Source: Pseudomonas sp. Bout1 (GTDB lineage Bacteria; Pseudomonadota; Gammaproteobacteria; Pseudomonadales; Pseudomonadaceae). Taken from it: a stretch of DNA of 64,000 bases. Shown here one piece after another: positions 42,401-53,064 of this stretch (positions are counted from its first letter, which is position 1; every line of letters starts with the position of its first letter). The stretch covers positions 1,875,001 through 1,939,000 of the forward strand of contig NZ_JAVIWK010000001.1 of assembly GCF_034314165.1 (NCBI RefSeq). The letters run 5' to 3'. Below the pieces are notes generated by a model. That model was not told where the DNA came from. It worked only from the letters and a program-made list of their open reading frames with translations, and made no database searches. The position numbers and the translations under genes are program-made.

Positions 42401-42967
42401 GAGCGCAAACGTTACCTGGACGCGCAGAACGCCGATCTGGTGGAGGCCCTGGACACCCTGGAAAACGTGATCCGCAAGATCGACAAGGAAACCCGTAATC
42501 GCTTCAAAGATACCTTTGATCAGATTAATGGCGGTTTACAGGCGTTATTCCCGAAAGTTTTCGGTGGTGGCAGCGCTTACTTGGAACTGACGGGCGAAGA
42601 TCTACTCGATACAGGGGTAACGATCATGGCGCGGCCCCCGGGCAAGAAGAACAGCACCATCCATTTGTTGTCCGGTGGCGAGAAGGCACTGACCGCATTG
42701 GCCCTGGTATTTGCGATCTTCAAGTTGAACCCGGCGCCGTTCTGCATGCTCGACGAAGTTGACGCCCCGCTGGATGACGCTAACGTTGGACGGTATGCCC
42801 GCCTGGTTAAAGAGATGTCCCAGACGGTGCAGTTCATCTATATCACCCACAACAAGATCGCCATGGAAATGGCCGATCAGTTGATGGGCGTGACGATGCA
42901 CGAGCCGGGTTGTTCGCGATTGGTAGCGGTGGATGTCGAAGAGGCGATGGCGATGGTGGAATCCTGA
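39479..42967 (+). CDS. smc: chromosome partition protein Smc
   Basis: A 1162-residue SMC ATPase that organises and separates the chromosome with ScpA/ScpB or in their place. Walker A is GPNGCGKSN (residues 31-39); the N-terminal head runs to about 165. Long coiled coils (~170-500 and ~680-1000, rich in Glu, Gln, Arg and Leu) flank a hinge near 510-670. The C-terminal head has signature LLSGGEKALTALAL and Walker B FCMLDEVDAPLDDANV. The start is GTG at 39479, giving MRLKCIKLAGFKSFVDP as in homologues; earlier in-frame codons lie within the GntR gene. Only two bases separate it from that gene, so translation is probably coupled. Confidence 0.96.
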   Translation: MRLKCIKLAGFKSFVDPTTVNFPSNMAAVVGPNGCGKSNIIDAVRWVMGESSAKNLRGESMTDVIFNGSTSRKPVSQASIELVFDNSDGTLVGEYAAYAEISIRRKVTRDSQNSYFLNGTKCRRRDITDIFLGTGLGPRSYSIIEQGMISKLIEAKPEDLRNFIEEAAGISKYKERRRETENRIRRTHENLARLTDLREELERQLERLHRQAQAAEKYQEYKGEERQLKAQLSALRWQALNDQVGQREAIIGTQEISFEALVAEQRNADASIERLRDGHHDLSERFNLVQGRFYSVGGDIARVEQSIQHGQQRLRQLQDDLKEAERARLETESHLGHDRTLLLTLGEELNMLTPEQEVTSAAAEEAAAALEESETTMHGWQEQWDTFNLQSAEPRRQAEVQQSRIQQLETSMERLAERQRRLVEERVLLAADPEDAAILDLSEKLAESEMTLEELEASEEQQVERLEQLRQQLQQATQAQQTAQGDLQRLNGRLASLEALQQAALDPDTGTAEWLRDQHLAERPRLAEGLKVEAGWELAVETVLGADLQAVLVDDFGGFDLAGFAQGDLRLLSPAADGTRVPGSLLDKVEAAIDLSPWLGQVKPVDSLEQALAQRGQLAAGQSLISRDGFWVGRHFLRVRRASEAQSGVLARGQEIVNLSAEREEREATLESLENQLQTLRATQRQQETGREHLRRLLQDEARQQGELKAQLSASKAKVEQLSLRRTRLDEEVAEMGEQRALEHEQVGEARLQLQEALDSMALDTEQRELLLAQRDSLRERLDRVRQEARQHKDHAHQLAVRLGSLRAQHDSTRQALERLEMQSERLTEKREQLSLNLEEGEAPLEELRLKLEELLDKRMTVDEELKTAQIALEDADRELRDAEKRRTQAEQQSQLIRGQLEQQRMEWQALTVRRKTLQDQLLEDGYDLHGVLNTLTAQANEKDAEEELERIAARIQRLGAINLAAIDEYQQQSERKRYLDAQNADLVEALDTLENVIRKIDKETRNRFKDTFDQINGGLQALFPKVFGGGSAYLELTGEDLLDTGVTIMARPPGKKNSTIHLLSGGEKALTALALVFAIFKLNPAPFCMLDEVDAPLDDANVGRYARLVKEMSQTVQFIYITHNKIAMEMADQLMGVTMHEPGCSRLVAVDVEEAMAMVES

Positions 42968-43226
42968 GCCGCACCTCGAAGGAGGATTTTGTGCAGGACG
43001 TAAGGTGATTTACCGGTCTGGGAAAAGTGGCAAATGGACATATTTGTTCAAGGCATTTTGACAGACGGTGTAAAGTTATCTTTGGTCGTGCTAGTTTAAT
43101 GTCAAATTTTCGTATGCGTGGGCAAAACGTCATTCAGAACATAGAGTTGGCGCCACGTTTTAAAGCGGTTTGCACGGTGCTAAACCCCTTATTTTTCAGC
43201 ATTTTTTATTAGAGGCACGGGATTAC

Positions 43227-44078
43227 ATGGAAATCGGTCTGCGCGAGTGGCTGATCGTCATCGGCATTATTGTCATTGCCGGTATTCTTTTTGATGGCTG
43301 GCGCCGGATGCGCGGCGGCAAGGGCAAGTTGAAATTCCGCCTGGACCGCAACCTGTCCAATTTACCGGACGACGACAGCAGCGCCGAGCTGCTGGGGCCG
43401 CCCCGTGTTCTGGACAACCATAAAGAGCCGCACCTGGACGAGCACGACCTGCCGTCGATGAGCGCCCCGGCGCGTGAAGCTCGCGAGCCCAAGCGCGGCA
43501 AGCGTGGCGCTGCCAGCGAGCCGTCCCAGGGTGACCTGAACCTGGACCTTGAAGAAGGCCCGAGCTTCAGCAGCCGTGACGATGACTTCCCGGATGAGTC
43601 CCCGGCCAAGAGTTCTCATAAAGAATCCGTCAAGGATCAACCGGCTGCCGAAGAGGTGCTGGTGATCAGCGTGATCTGCCGCGACGCCGCTGGCTTTAAA
43701 GGCCCGGCCCTGCTGCAAAATATTCTGGAAAGCGGCCTGCGTTTTGGCGAGATGGATATTTTCCATCGCCACGAAAGCATGGCCGGCAACGGTGAAGTCC
43801 TGTTCTCCATGGCCAACGCGGTCAAGCCGGGCATCTTTGATCTGGACGATATCGACCATTTCAGCACCCCGGCGGTGAGTTTCTTCCTCGGCTTGCCAGG
43901 CCCGCGTCACCCGAAACAAGCATTCGACGTGATGGTGGCCGCAGCCCGCAAGCTGTCCCAGGAACTCAATGGCGAACTCAAGGACGATCAACGCAGCGTC
44001 CTGACCGCCCAGACCATCGAGCACTACCGTCAGCGCATCGTCGAGTTCGAGCGTCGCGCCCTGACACAGAAGCGCTAA
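43227..44078 (+). CDS. zipA: cell division protein ZipA
   Basis: A 283-residue inner-membrane anchor for FtsZ. It has an N-terminal membrane helix without cleavage ([20 protein letters not shown], ~6-25), a basic stretch ([12 protein letters not shown]), a variable charged linker (~45-135), and a C-terminal FtsZ-binding domain (~140-280: [40 protein letters not shown] ... [18 protein letters not shown]). ATG 43227 begins MEIGLREWL, right before the helix. It lies between smc and ligA, the usual Pseudomonas order. Confidence 0.95.
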   Translation: MEIGLREWLIVIGIIVIAGILFDGWRRMRGGKGKLKFRLDRNLSNLPDDDSSAELLGPPRVLDNHKEPHLDEHDLPSMSAPAREAREPKRGKRGAASEPSQGDLNLDLEEGPSFSSRDDDFPDESPAKSSHKESVKDQPAAEEVLVISVICRDAAGFKGPALLQNILESGLRFGEMDIFHRHESMAGNGEVLFSMANAVKPGIFDLDDIDHFSTPAVSFFLGLPGPRHPKQAFDVMVAAARKLSQELNGELKDDQRSVLTAQTIEHYRQRIVEFERRALTQKR

Positions 44079-44126
44079 GGTCCAATCTTAAGCGTTGCCT
44101 GTAGAATCCATGCACTAACATATTGA

Positions 44127-46535
<2,409 letters not shown>

Positions 46536-46544
46536 CGCTCATCC

Positions 46545-46610
46545 TGTAGGAGCCGGCTTGCCGGCGATGGCGGTTTCAAGATCGCCATCGCCGGCAAGCC
46601 GGCTCCTGCA
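46545..46610. repeat. REP pair after ligA
   Basis: TGTAGGAGCCGGCTTGCCGG is mirrored by CCGGCAAGCCGGCTCCTGCA with GCGATGG/CCATCGC inside. It fills the gap between ligA and the metallopeptidase gene. Confidence 0.88.
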
Positions 46611-46673
46611 ATTGATGGGAACGATCATCTTCAGGAAATGATCTAGTCTTGGGCAGCCCAGGGAGAGATCGCC

Positions 46674-47837
46674 ATGTACCGCTTCTTCGAACAACTCAGT
46701 TCGCGCATTGCCGCACCGTTCATGGCCGAGACCTCGCGCAACAGCAAGGTCTGGCAGTGCCGCTGTGGGCAGTCGCTGTTCTTTCGCAACAGCCAGTGCC
46801 TGGCCTGCTCGGCGCTGCTGGGCTATCAGCCGGAGCAGAGTCGCCTGTCATCCCTGCAGCCCGGCCCGTACGCCGACACCTGGCTGCTGGACGCCGACCC
46901 TGAAGCCGGCGCATTTCGCCGCTGCGCCAACCTCGACACGCCCGCCGCCTGCAACTGGTTGCTGCCCGCCGACAATGGCCAGACCTTGTGCGTAGCCTGC
47001 AGCCTGAACCGCACCATCCCTGACCTGTCGATCCCGGAAAACCCCGAACGCTGGCGCAAGGTCGAAACCGCCAAGCGCCGCCTGGTGGCGCAACTGATCA
47101 GCCTGGGTTTGCAGGTGGTTCCCAAGACCGTCGATGAAGACACTGGCCTGGCCTTCGATTTTGTCGGCATCGACCTGGAAGGCAACGCACCCACCACCGG
47201 CCACGCCAATGGCCTGGTCACCCTCGACATCAAGGAAGCCGACGACGCCCATCGCGAGAAAATCCGCGTACAGATGCGCGAGCCTTACCGCACGTTGCTC
47301 GGCCATTTTCGCCATGAGGTCGGCCATTACTACTGGGACCGCCTGATCGCCAGCAGCCACTGGCTGGAGCCGTTCCGCAGCCTGTTTGGCGATGAGCGCG
47401 CCAGCTACGCCGACGCCCTTGAGCAGCACTACCAGAACGGCCCGCGGCCAGACTGGCAGCAAACCTGCGTGAGCGCCTACGCCACCATGCACCCGTGGGA
47501 AGACTGGGCGGAAACCTGGGCGCATTACCTGCACATGATGGACGCCGTCGACACCGCGCTGGGCTTCGGCATGAGCGCCCGGGAGATGGACCTGGATTAC
47601 CAGCCGTTCCCCCTCAGCACGCTGTATGACCCTGAACATCCGGGCGGCGCGGCGTTCCTGTCATTCGTCAATGCCTGGATCGAACTGGCCGGCATGCTCA
47701 ACGAACTGTCGCGCAGCATGGGCCAGCCGGATTTCTACCCGTTCGTCCTGCCGCCGGCGGTGATTGCCAAGCTGCACTTCATTCACCTGGTGATCCAGCA
47801 AGAGGGCGGCCGGGCGGATGAGGTGGTGCTCTTGTAG
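46674..47837 (+). CDS. zinc-ribbon putative zinc metallopeptidase
   Basis: A 387-residue cytosolic protein with two zinc features. The N-terminus has a treble-clef/ribbon-like set of cysteines: CRC (29,31), CLAC (42,45), Cys84, Cys93 and CVAC (106,109). The body carries a gluzincin-type HEVGH (H214-E215-V-G-H218, in HFRHEVGHYYWDRL) with a downstream acidic EDWAETWAHY segment as likely third ligand. This matches a family annotated as putative zinc-binding metallopeptidase; its substrate is unknown. No signal peptide is present. The gene occurs after ligA in other Pseudomonas genomes. Confidence 0.85.
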   Translation: MYRFFEQLSSRIAAPFMAETSRNSKVWQCRCGQSLFFRNSQCLACSALLGYQPEQSRLSSLQPGPYADTWLLDADPEAGAFRRCANLDTPAACNWLLPADNGQTLCVACSLNRTIPDLSIPENPERWRKVETAKRRLVAQLISLGLQVVPKTVDEDTGLAFDFVGIDLEGNAPTTGHANGLVTLDIKEADDAHREKIRVQMREPYRTLLGHFRHEVGHYYWDRLIASSHWLEPFRSLFGDERASYADALEQHYQNGPRPDWQQTCVSAYATMHPWEDWAETWAHYLHMMDAVDTALGFGMSAREMDLDYQPFPLSTLYDPEHPGGAAFLSFVNAWIELAGMLNELSRSMGQPDFYPFVLPPAVIAKLHFIHLVIQQEGGRADEVVLL

Positions 47838-47930
47838 GAGCAAGCTTGCTCGCGAAGGTCGTCAACGATAACGCGCCTATCGTGAATGAACGCGGCGTCT
47901 TGGCGTCTTTCGCGAACAAGCTCGCTCGTG
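47833..47930. repeat. REP-like inverted repeat after the peptidase gene
   Basis: TGTAGGAGCAAGCTTGCTCG and, on the far side, CGAACAAGCTCGCTCG-type sequence form an imperfect inverted pair around about 55 bases. The left arm starts on the peptidase stop codon. Confidence 0.65.
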
Positions 47931-47979
47931 CACAGGCAAGTGCTTGAACCATCAGATATTTTTAATCCAGCGCCAACGG

Positions 47980-48007
47980 TTGTAACTTCCGATGAGATCG
48001 GTACAAT
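47980..48007 (+). promoter_or_regulatory. sigma-70 promoter of the SRP RNA gene
   Basis: TTGTAA (47980-47985) and TACAAT (48002-48007) are 16 bases apart, giving a start near 48014, about 25 bases before the RNA body. Confidence 0.7.
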
Positions 48008-48038
48008 GGCGCGGCTTGCCGAGAGGCGAGCGTCGTTA

Positions 48039-48150
48039 TGGTGACCCCATCGGTCCCCCCGCAACGATTACCCGTGAACCTGGTCAGAGCCGGAAGGCAG
48101 CAGCCACAGCGGGAACATTGTGTGCCGGGGTGTGGCTGGTGGGGTTGCCT
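48039..48150 (+). ncRNA. ffs: 4.5S RNA of the signal recognition particle
   Basis: The conserved SRP core is present: CCTGGTCAGAGCCGGAAGGC then AGCAGCCACAGCGGG, giving the asymmetric and symmetric loops of domain IV that bind Ffh. The outer arms pair as GTGACCCCAT with GTGGGGTTGCC and TTATGG with CCATAA, and the downstream GTGTGCCGGGGTGTGGCTGG block matches the bacterial small SRP RNA. Ends are approximate. It lies upstream of dnaX, as in other pseudomonads, but here about 7.5 kb of extra genes come between. The remaining 195 bases up to the LysR gene show nothing clear. Confidence 0.93.
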
Positions 48151-48345
48151 CCATAACGCTTTATTTGTCGTTCGACAAATATCCTGTACGACTGAATCGG
48201 TCGAAACAAACCCAAAATATATCGCTGCCTTCCTGTCCCTTGACTGCGAAGCGTTTTCTGCTGCGCATCAACAATCGGGCTGGAGAGTTTAATGGGTAGT
48301 TATCTGCATACTGGCACGATGCCTGGTTTTATCTATGCATGAGCC

Positions 48346-49209
48346 TCATCCGAACGTCTCCCGCAACAGCCCCGCAAATGCATCCCGCGCCAGGTGGCGT
48401 TGGGTGTCTTTGTGCCAGAACAGCAGGTTATCCACCGCCGCCAATTCGTCGAAGCGGTAGGACGTCAATTGGTTGGCCTGCTCGTAGCGCGCCAGGATGC
48501 CTTCCGGCGCCAGCGCCACCCCAATCCCCGCGCTGACGCAGCCTATGATCGTGCCCCAGCTGGCGTAGCTGGCGATGGCCGGCTTGATGTCGTGGGGCTT
48601 GAGCCAGTTTTCCAGGGCGGCGCGATACGGGCAGCCAAGCGGCCAGACCAGCAGCGTGCGGCCGGCCAGGTCCCGGGCATCTTCGATGGGCGCGCTGGAG
48701 GCGCTGGCGATCAGTACCAGGCGCTCGCTGTAGACCACGCTTTGTTCGAGCTTCGGGCGTTTGCCGCCGGCGGCCACCAATGCGGCATCGATGCGGTGGT
48801 GTTGCAGGTCGTCCAGTAGCTGGGCCCACGCGCCGGTTACCAGTTCCAGTTCTACCTGCGGATAGCGTCGATGGTATTCAGCCAGCAACGGTGGCAGGCG
48901 CCCGCTGGCGCTGGACTCTACCGCACCGATGCGCAGCTTGCCGCGGGGGATCGCGTTGCTGTCGACGGCACGCTTGGACTCTTCCACCAACGCCAGGATG
49001 CGTTCGCAGTAGTCCAGAAATACTTCACCGGCAGCACTGATCGCCAACCCGCGCCCGGCACGAATGAACAGCGGGGTGCCCAACTCGCTTTCCAATTGCT
49101 TGATGCGCGTGGTGATGTTGGACGGCACGCAGTGCAATTGCAGGGCGGCCTGGGCCACGCTGCCGGTTTGCGCCACGGCTTTCACCATTTTCAGTTGGGC
49201 CAGTTCCAT
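48346..49209 (-). CDS. LysR-family transcriptional regulator
   Basis: A 287-residue regulator: helix-turn-helix at residues ~3-62 (QLKMVKAVAQTGSVAQAALQLHCVPSNITTRIKQLESELGTPLFIR) and a LysR substrate-binding domain at ~88-287 (GKLRIGAVESSASGRLPPLL, GCPYRAALENWL, GCVSAGIGVALAPEGILAR). It is divergent from the EamA-family exporter gene across 97 bases, the usual layout for a LysR protein that controls its neighbour. The effector cannot be told from sequence. Confidence 0.9.
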   Translation of the reverse strand: MELAQLKMVKAVAQTGSVAQAALQLHCVPSNITTRIKQLESELGTPLFIRAGRGLAISAAGEVFLDYCERILALVEESKRAVDSNAIPRGKLRIGAVESSASGRLPPLLAEYHRRYPQVELELVTGAWAQLLDDLQHHRIDAALVAAGGKRPKLEQSVVYSERLVLIASASSAPIEDARDLAGRTLLVWPLGCPYRAALENWLKPHDIKPAIASYASWGTIIGCVSAGIGVALAPEGILARYEQANQLTSYRFDELAAVDNLLFWHKDTQRHLARDAFAGLLRETFG

Positions 49210-49306
49210 TGCTCAGTTCCAGTGATTACAGAAGTCAGAAACGGTTAATTGTCCTGCGTCTTGCCGGGGCCAAGACTGGCAGCATTCCCACTGCTGGACG
49301 CCGTTC

Positions 49307-50251
49307 ATGAAAGCCCCGTCACCCGTAAAGCTTACGCTAGTCACTGCCAGCGTCATCCTCTGTTGGGCGTATTCGCCGATTGGTGTGCATATGGCCTTGC
49401 ACAGCTACAGCCCTGGCCAGTTGGCCTTGGGGCGGTTCCTGATTGCTTCGGTATTGATGGCCGGCGTCGCGTTGGTCATGAAAATCGAGCGGCCACGCCT
49501 GCGGGACCTGCCGTGGTTGTTGGTGCTGGGGTTCTTCGGGATTTTCCTGCACCACCTGACCATTAACTTCGGCCAGCAATTTGTCACGGCCGCCGCCTCC
49601 AGTGTGCTGGCGCAGTCGGTTCCGCTATTTACCGTGATGGTGGCGTTTTTTGCCTTGAAGGAGCGGGTCACCGGCTGGCGCTGGGCTTGCGTGCTGCTGG
49701 GATTGAGCGGGGTGTTGGTGGTGATCTGGGGCGAGCATGGCCTGGGCGAGATCGATCCCCGTGGCTTGATGATCCTGGTGGCGGCGTTGTCGTGGAGCTT
49801 TTACTTCACGATCCAGAAACACTATTCGCGGCGCTACAGCCCGCTGACTACCGTGTGCTACACCGTGTGGTCGGGCACTTTGCTGCTGTGTGTCTACTTG
49901 CCGGGCTTGCCGGCAGTGGTGTCGCAGGCATCAACCCAAGCCAACCTGGCGGTGCTGCTGCTCGGCGCCTTCCCCAGCGCTCTGGCGTACCTGGCCTGGG
50001 CCTATGTGTTGCGGCATGTGGAGGTCAGCCGCGCTTCAGTGGCGTTGTACCTGGTGCCGCCGGTGGCGATGGTGATGGCCGCCACACTGCTGGGCGAGCA
50101 GGTTTCGCTGCGCGTGGTGCTGGGGGGCCTGATCGTGCTGGCCAGTGTCGGCGCCATCAGCCTGGAAGGGCGCTGGCGCCGCAAACCTTCAGGGGGTCGC
50201 GGTGAACACTCGCAGGCGGTGGCCGCGGGCTCCTGGGCGACAAAGGTGTAA
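49307..50251 (+). CDS. EamA-family (DMT) transporter
   Basis: A 314-residue inner-membrane protein with ten hydrophobic helices in two EamA halves (~10-140 and ~155-290), for example WLLVLGFFGIFLHHLTINF, SVPLFTVMVAFFALKERVT and VALYLVPPVAMVMAATLLGE. DMT/EamA proteins usually export amino acids, metabolites or drugs. The substrate is unknown. It is divergent from a LysR gene. The last 20 residues (GGRGEHSQAVAAGSWATKV) are hydrophilic and overlap the opposite VOC gene tail-to-tail in the zone where that gene seems to have lost a base, so this C-terminus may also be altered. Confidence 0.88.
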   Translation: MKAPSPVKLTLVTASVILCWAYSPIGVHMALHSYSPGQLALGRFLIASVLMAGVALVMKIERPRLRDLPWLLVLGFFGIFLHHLTINFGQQFVTAAASSVLAQSVPLFTVMVAFFALKERVTGWRWACVLLGLSGVLVVIWGEHGLGEIDPRGLMILVAALSWSFYFTIQKHYSRRYSPLTTVCYTVWSGTLLLCVYLPGLPAVVSQASTQANLAVLLLGAFPSALAYLAWAYVLRHVEVSRASVALYLVPPVAMVMAATLLGEQVSLRVVLGGLIVLASVGAISLEGRWRRKPSGGRGEHSQAVAAGSWATKV

Positions 50252-50559
50252 CCGAAATCCGCCTCGGCCGGTGACTGGATGATGTTCATCCCCAGGTCAA
50301 CCCAGCGCGCGTGCAACTCATCGACCGTTGCCACGTCAGCGACGCAGAATCCCACCTCGCCACCGCCAACCGTAGCCTGGGCCGCAGGCTCTACGGTGTG
50401 GCGCGACCACAGGCCGAGTTTCACGCCGTTGTCGAGGATAAACAACGCAAAGGTCGGCCCCAGCTCCACAGGCGGCTTGTCCAGCAGGTGGCTGTAGAGG
50501 TTGGCGCTGGTGGCGGGGCTGTCGACGTACAACAAAAAATACTGGGCAATGCTATTCAT
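50002..50559 (-). pseudogene. VOC-family (glyoxalase fold) protein, probably frameshifted near its end
   Basis: The first ~110 residues from ATG 50559 are a normal PhnB/glyoxalase-like VOC protein (MNSIAQYFLLYVDSPATSANLYSHLLDKPPVE ... GFCVADVATVDELHARWVDLGMNIIQSPAEADFGYTFVAQEP). Homologues then end in a D-P-x-GHRLRVF motif. Here that motif (RGHRLRVFTATP and a stop at 50189) is found in the next frame, so one base appears lost near 50233. The unshifted frame instead runs on as 70 arginine- and threonine-rich residues antisense to the EamA gene, up to 50002. It could be a real mutation or a sequencing error. Function of the intact form is unknown; VOC proteins bind metal and small ligands or bleomycin-like drugs. 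Confidence 0.7.
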
Positions 50560-50648
50560 GATGACTCCCTGATAGTACGCGGCAATGGCGCGGCTCAGTC
50601 CCAAGTCTAAGGGGCTGTCCTGTCAGTTCATGTCAGGAGTCATCAAGC

Positions 50649-50681
50649 AAAGAGCAGACAGTTTCGCTGTCTGCTCTTTTT
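50649..50681 (-). terminator. bidirectional terminator
   Basis: AAAGAGCAGACAG (50649-50661) pairs perfectly with CTGTCTGCTCTTT (50667-50679) across TTTCG, with A-rich and T-rich flanks. It ends the XRE regulator transcript. Confidence 0.88.
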
Positions 50682-50706
50682 ATTGCGTGCACCAATGTTG
50701 CGAGCT

Positions 50707-51021
50707 CTAAGGCTTGGACAAGGCCTGGTCTACCGCTGCGATCAGCTTTCCCAGATCCTTCGGGGTGGCTTTATGAATGACACCGAACAGATAAGCGCGC
50801 TGCTCCTCTTCGTCGACCAGGTCTGCGAAAAAGACTTTGAGCTTCACTCCCAGCGCCTCTGCGAACAAGAACAGAGCCTCGACGCTGGGTGTATAGGTGC
50901 CGGTTTCGAAGCGGCTGATGGTTTTAGGGTCAAAACCGGTTTTTTCACCTAGTTCAGCCTGAGTAAGCCCTGCGACCTTGCGGTAACGTCTGATGGCTGG
51001 ACCCAAACTTGAAATGTGCAT
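50707..51021 (-). CDS. XRE-family helix-turn-helix regulator
   Basis: A 104-residue DNA-binding protein. The HTH_3 domain covers residues ~8-62 (PAIRRYRKVAGLTQAELGEKTGFDPKTISRFETGTYTPSVEALFLFAEALGVKLKVFF). The rest is a short acidic then helical tail (DEEEQRAYLFGVIHKATPKDLGKLIAAVDQAL) that may serve for dimerisation. There is no partner toxin or phage gene next to it. An inverted repeat (TCAAGA at 51042-51047, TCTTGA at 51061-51066) lies just upstream and could be its own operator. Confidence 0.85.
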   Translation of the reverse strand: MHISSLGPAIRRYRKVAGLTQAELGEKTGFDPKTISRFETGTYTPSVEALFLFAEALGVKLKVFFADLVDEEEQRAYLFGVIHKATPKDLGKLIAAVDQALSKP

Positions 51022-51480
51022 CGCTCAATTCCCATTTAGAATCAAGAACTTAACGATAAATCTTGAAATTAGACAACCGCATGTACCATCACCTTTTCTT
51101 GCAAAATGTGATGTAATTCGTAGAATTGGCATCTAGGACAAGTATTTGGTGGTCTCGTTTCAGACGGCAGGTTTATGAAACAGGAAATCATTGCTTTCTC
51201 CTTGCTCTCATAAATGTGCCCAAAAAACGGACGCTTGGCAGGGACTGAAATGTCGCTCGTCAGTGCCACGCATCACTGCGCCCCACGTGCCGGATACCCG
51301 AATTCAAGCCTAGTTGATCATCACCGAACGGATGATGAATTGCTGTGCAAAATCGTGGGTTGCGTACCTTTGCGGTCAACCAGCCGATCGACGGCGCAGC
51401 CCGACTGGAAATACGAATCCGCCCGCCCTGCCTACCCGGTGGCCAAGCGCGTGATCGAATGCTGTCCATGGAGCTTTAAC
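51022..51480. other. 459-bp intergenic region before the chemoreceptor gene
   Basis: The first ~210 bases are AT-rich and carry the candidate XRE operator. The rest is GC-rich, open in the chemoreceptor frame but not similar to any receptor N-terminus that I recognise, so I treat it as leader. I see no convincing RNA gene; a flagellar sigma-28 promoter was looked for and not found. Confidence 0.5.
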
Positions 51481-53046
51481 GTGCGTCTCAATTTGCCGGT
51501 CACTGCTGTTGAACAGACTTTTGGGGAGCAGCAACGGCTAATTTCCGCGACTGACATCAATAGCCACATTACCTACTGCAACGCCGAGTTTGCCGCCATG
51601 AGCGGCTTTACCCAGGCGGAGCTGATCGGCAGCACCCATAACCTGGTGCGCCACCCCGACATGCCGCCCGCCGTATTCCAGTTGATGTGGAGCTACCTCA
51701 AGGCCGGGCACAGCTGGATGGGCGTGGTGAAGAACCGCTGCAAGAATGGCAATTATTATTGGGTCAGTGCTTATGTGACGCCGATTCTCGAAGACGGACG
51801 GTTGACGGGCTACGAGTCGGTGCGGGTCAAGCCCACTCGCGAACAGGTGCGGCGCGCCGAAGCGCTGTACGCGCGCTTGCAGGCCGGCGGCGCGGCGGTC
51901 TCGCCGGTGCGGCGCCTGGCGTGTGCGGCCCAGGTCATGGCTTTGCCACTGGTGGCCGCCGCCGCCAGCCTCGCTGCCTTCCAATTGATTCCCGGCGTGT
52001 GGGCCCAAGCGTTGACCGTCGGCTTGTTTCTCGGTGTGGGCGTTTGGGGTCATCAACGCTTGGGCCTGCAGCTCAAGCGCATTGTGCAGGGCACACCCAA
52101 CACCTTTTCCGACCCTATCAGCGCCATGACCTACAGCGACGCGCTAGGGCCGGCCGCGCAGTTGGAAATGATCCTGATCAGCGAAGAAGCGCGGCTTAAA
52201 ACTGCCCTTACGCGACTCAGCGACCTGGCCAACCAGATGGCTGAAGCTGCCGCTCATTCCAGTGTGCTGTCGAGCACCACCGAATCGGCGCTGCTGGACC
52301 AGCGTGCCGAGACCGACATGACCGCCGCCGCCATGACCGAGATGGCCGCGTCCATCGCCGAAGTGGCGGTGCACGTGCAACAAACCGCCAGTGAAGCCCA
52401 CACCGCCAACACCCTGGCCGAGCAGGGCAGCCAGGTGGCCGGTACTTCCCGTGAGGCGATCCAATTGCTGGCCGGCACCGTCACCCAGATCAACCAGGCG
52501 GTGGGCAACCTCGCCGGGCAGACCCAGCAGATCCAGGTTGCCGCGAGCATGATCCAGGCGATCGCCGACCAGACCAACCTGCTGGCCCTTAACGCGGCCA
52601 TTGAAGCGGCCCGTGCCGGCGAACAGGGCCGCGGCTTTGCGGTGGTGGCCGATGAGGTACGCGCGCTGGCGGGCAAGACGCGGGAGTCGACCCAGCAGAT
52701 CCAGGGCATCATCCAGAACCTGCGGGCCGGCGCCGATGAGGCGGTCGAGATCGCGAGCCTGGGGATTCACGAAGCCGAGCAGGGCGTGCAACACGTGCTT
52801 GAGGCCCAACAGGCGCTGCAAGGCATTCGCCAGGCGGTGGAGCGTATTACCGACATGAGTCAGCAAATGGCTGCCGCCTCGCAGGAGCAATCCCACGTCG
52901 CCGAGGACGTTTCACAACAGATCAATAACGTTGCCGCCACGGTGCAAAAGACAGCGGGCACTGCCAACGCTGCAGTCACCCGTGGCCGGGAACTCGAAAG
53001 CATCTCTTCCGGGTTGCGCGCCCTGGTCGAGCGGTTCAACCGCTAG
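51481..53046 (+). CDS. Aer-like PAS chemoreceptor (energy/aerotaxis)
   Basis: A 521-residue methyl-accepting-type receptor. An N-terminal PAS domain (~18-125: [50 protein letters not shown]) resembles Aer and would bind FAD to read redox state. A hydrophobic hairpin (~147-195) anchors it without a periplasmic sensor domain. The signalling domain (~270-520) has the hallmark tip [38 protein letters not shown] that contacts CheA and CheW. The start is GTG 51481 (ATGGAGCTTTAAC upstream gives GGAG), matching MRLNLPVT of related Aer proteins, and not an upstream frame extension. A PAS-GGDEF-EAL gene follows 18 bases later. Confidence 0.92.
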   Translation: MRLNLPVTAVEQTFGEQQRLISATDINSHITYCNAEFAAMSGFTQAELIGSTHNLVRHPDMPPAVFQLMWSYLKAGHSWMGVVKNRCKNGNYYWVSAYVTPILEDGRLTGYESVRVKPTREQVRRAEALYARLQAGGAAVSPVRRLACAAQVMALPLVAAAASLAAFQLIPGVWAQALTVGLFLGVGVWGHQRLGLQLKRIVQGTPNTFSDPISAMTYSDALGPAAQLEMILISEEARLKTALTRLSDLANQMAEAAAHSSVLSSTTESALLDQRAETDMTAAAMTEMAASIAEVAVHVQQTASEAHTANTLAEQGSQVAGTSREAIQLLAGTVTQINQAVGNLAGQTQQIQVAASMIQAIADQTNLLALNAAIEAARAGEQGRGFAVVADEVRALAGKTRESTQQIQGIIQNLRAGADEAVEIASLGIHEAEQGVQHVLEAQQALQGIRQAVERITDMSQQMAAASQEQSHVAEDVSQQINNVAATVQKTAGTANAAVTRGRELESISSGLRALVERFNR

Positions 53047-53064
53047 CCACAGTGAGCCTGACTC

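Noticed and set aside
51340..51480. Possible sigma-28 (flagellar) promoter of the chemoreceptor, with GCCGATCG at 51383-51390
   Set aside because: The -10 element is incomplete (GCCGATAA expected) and no TAAA-type -35 is at the correct distance.
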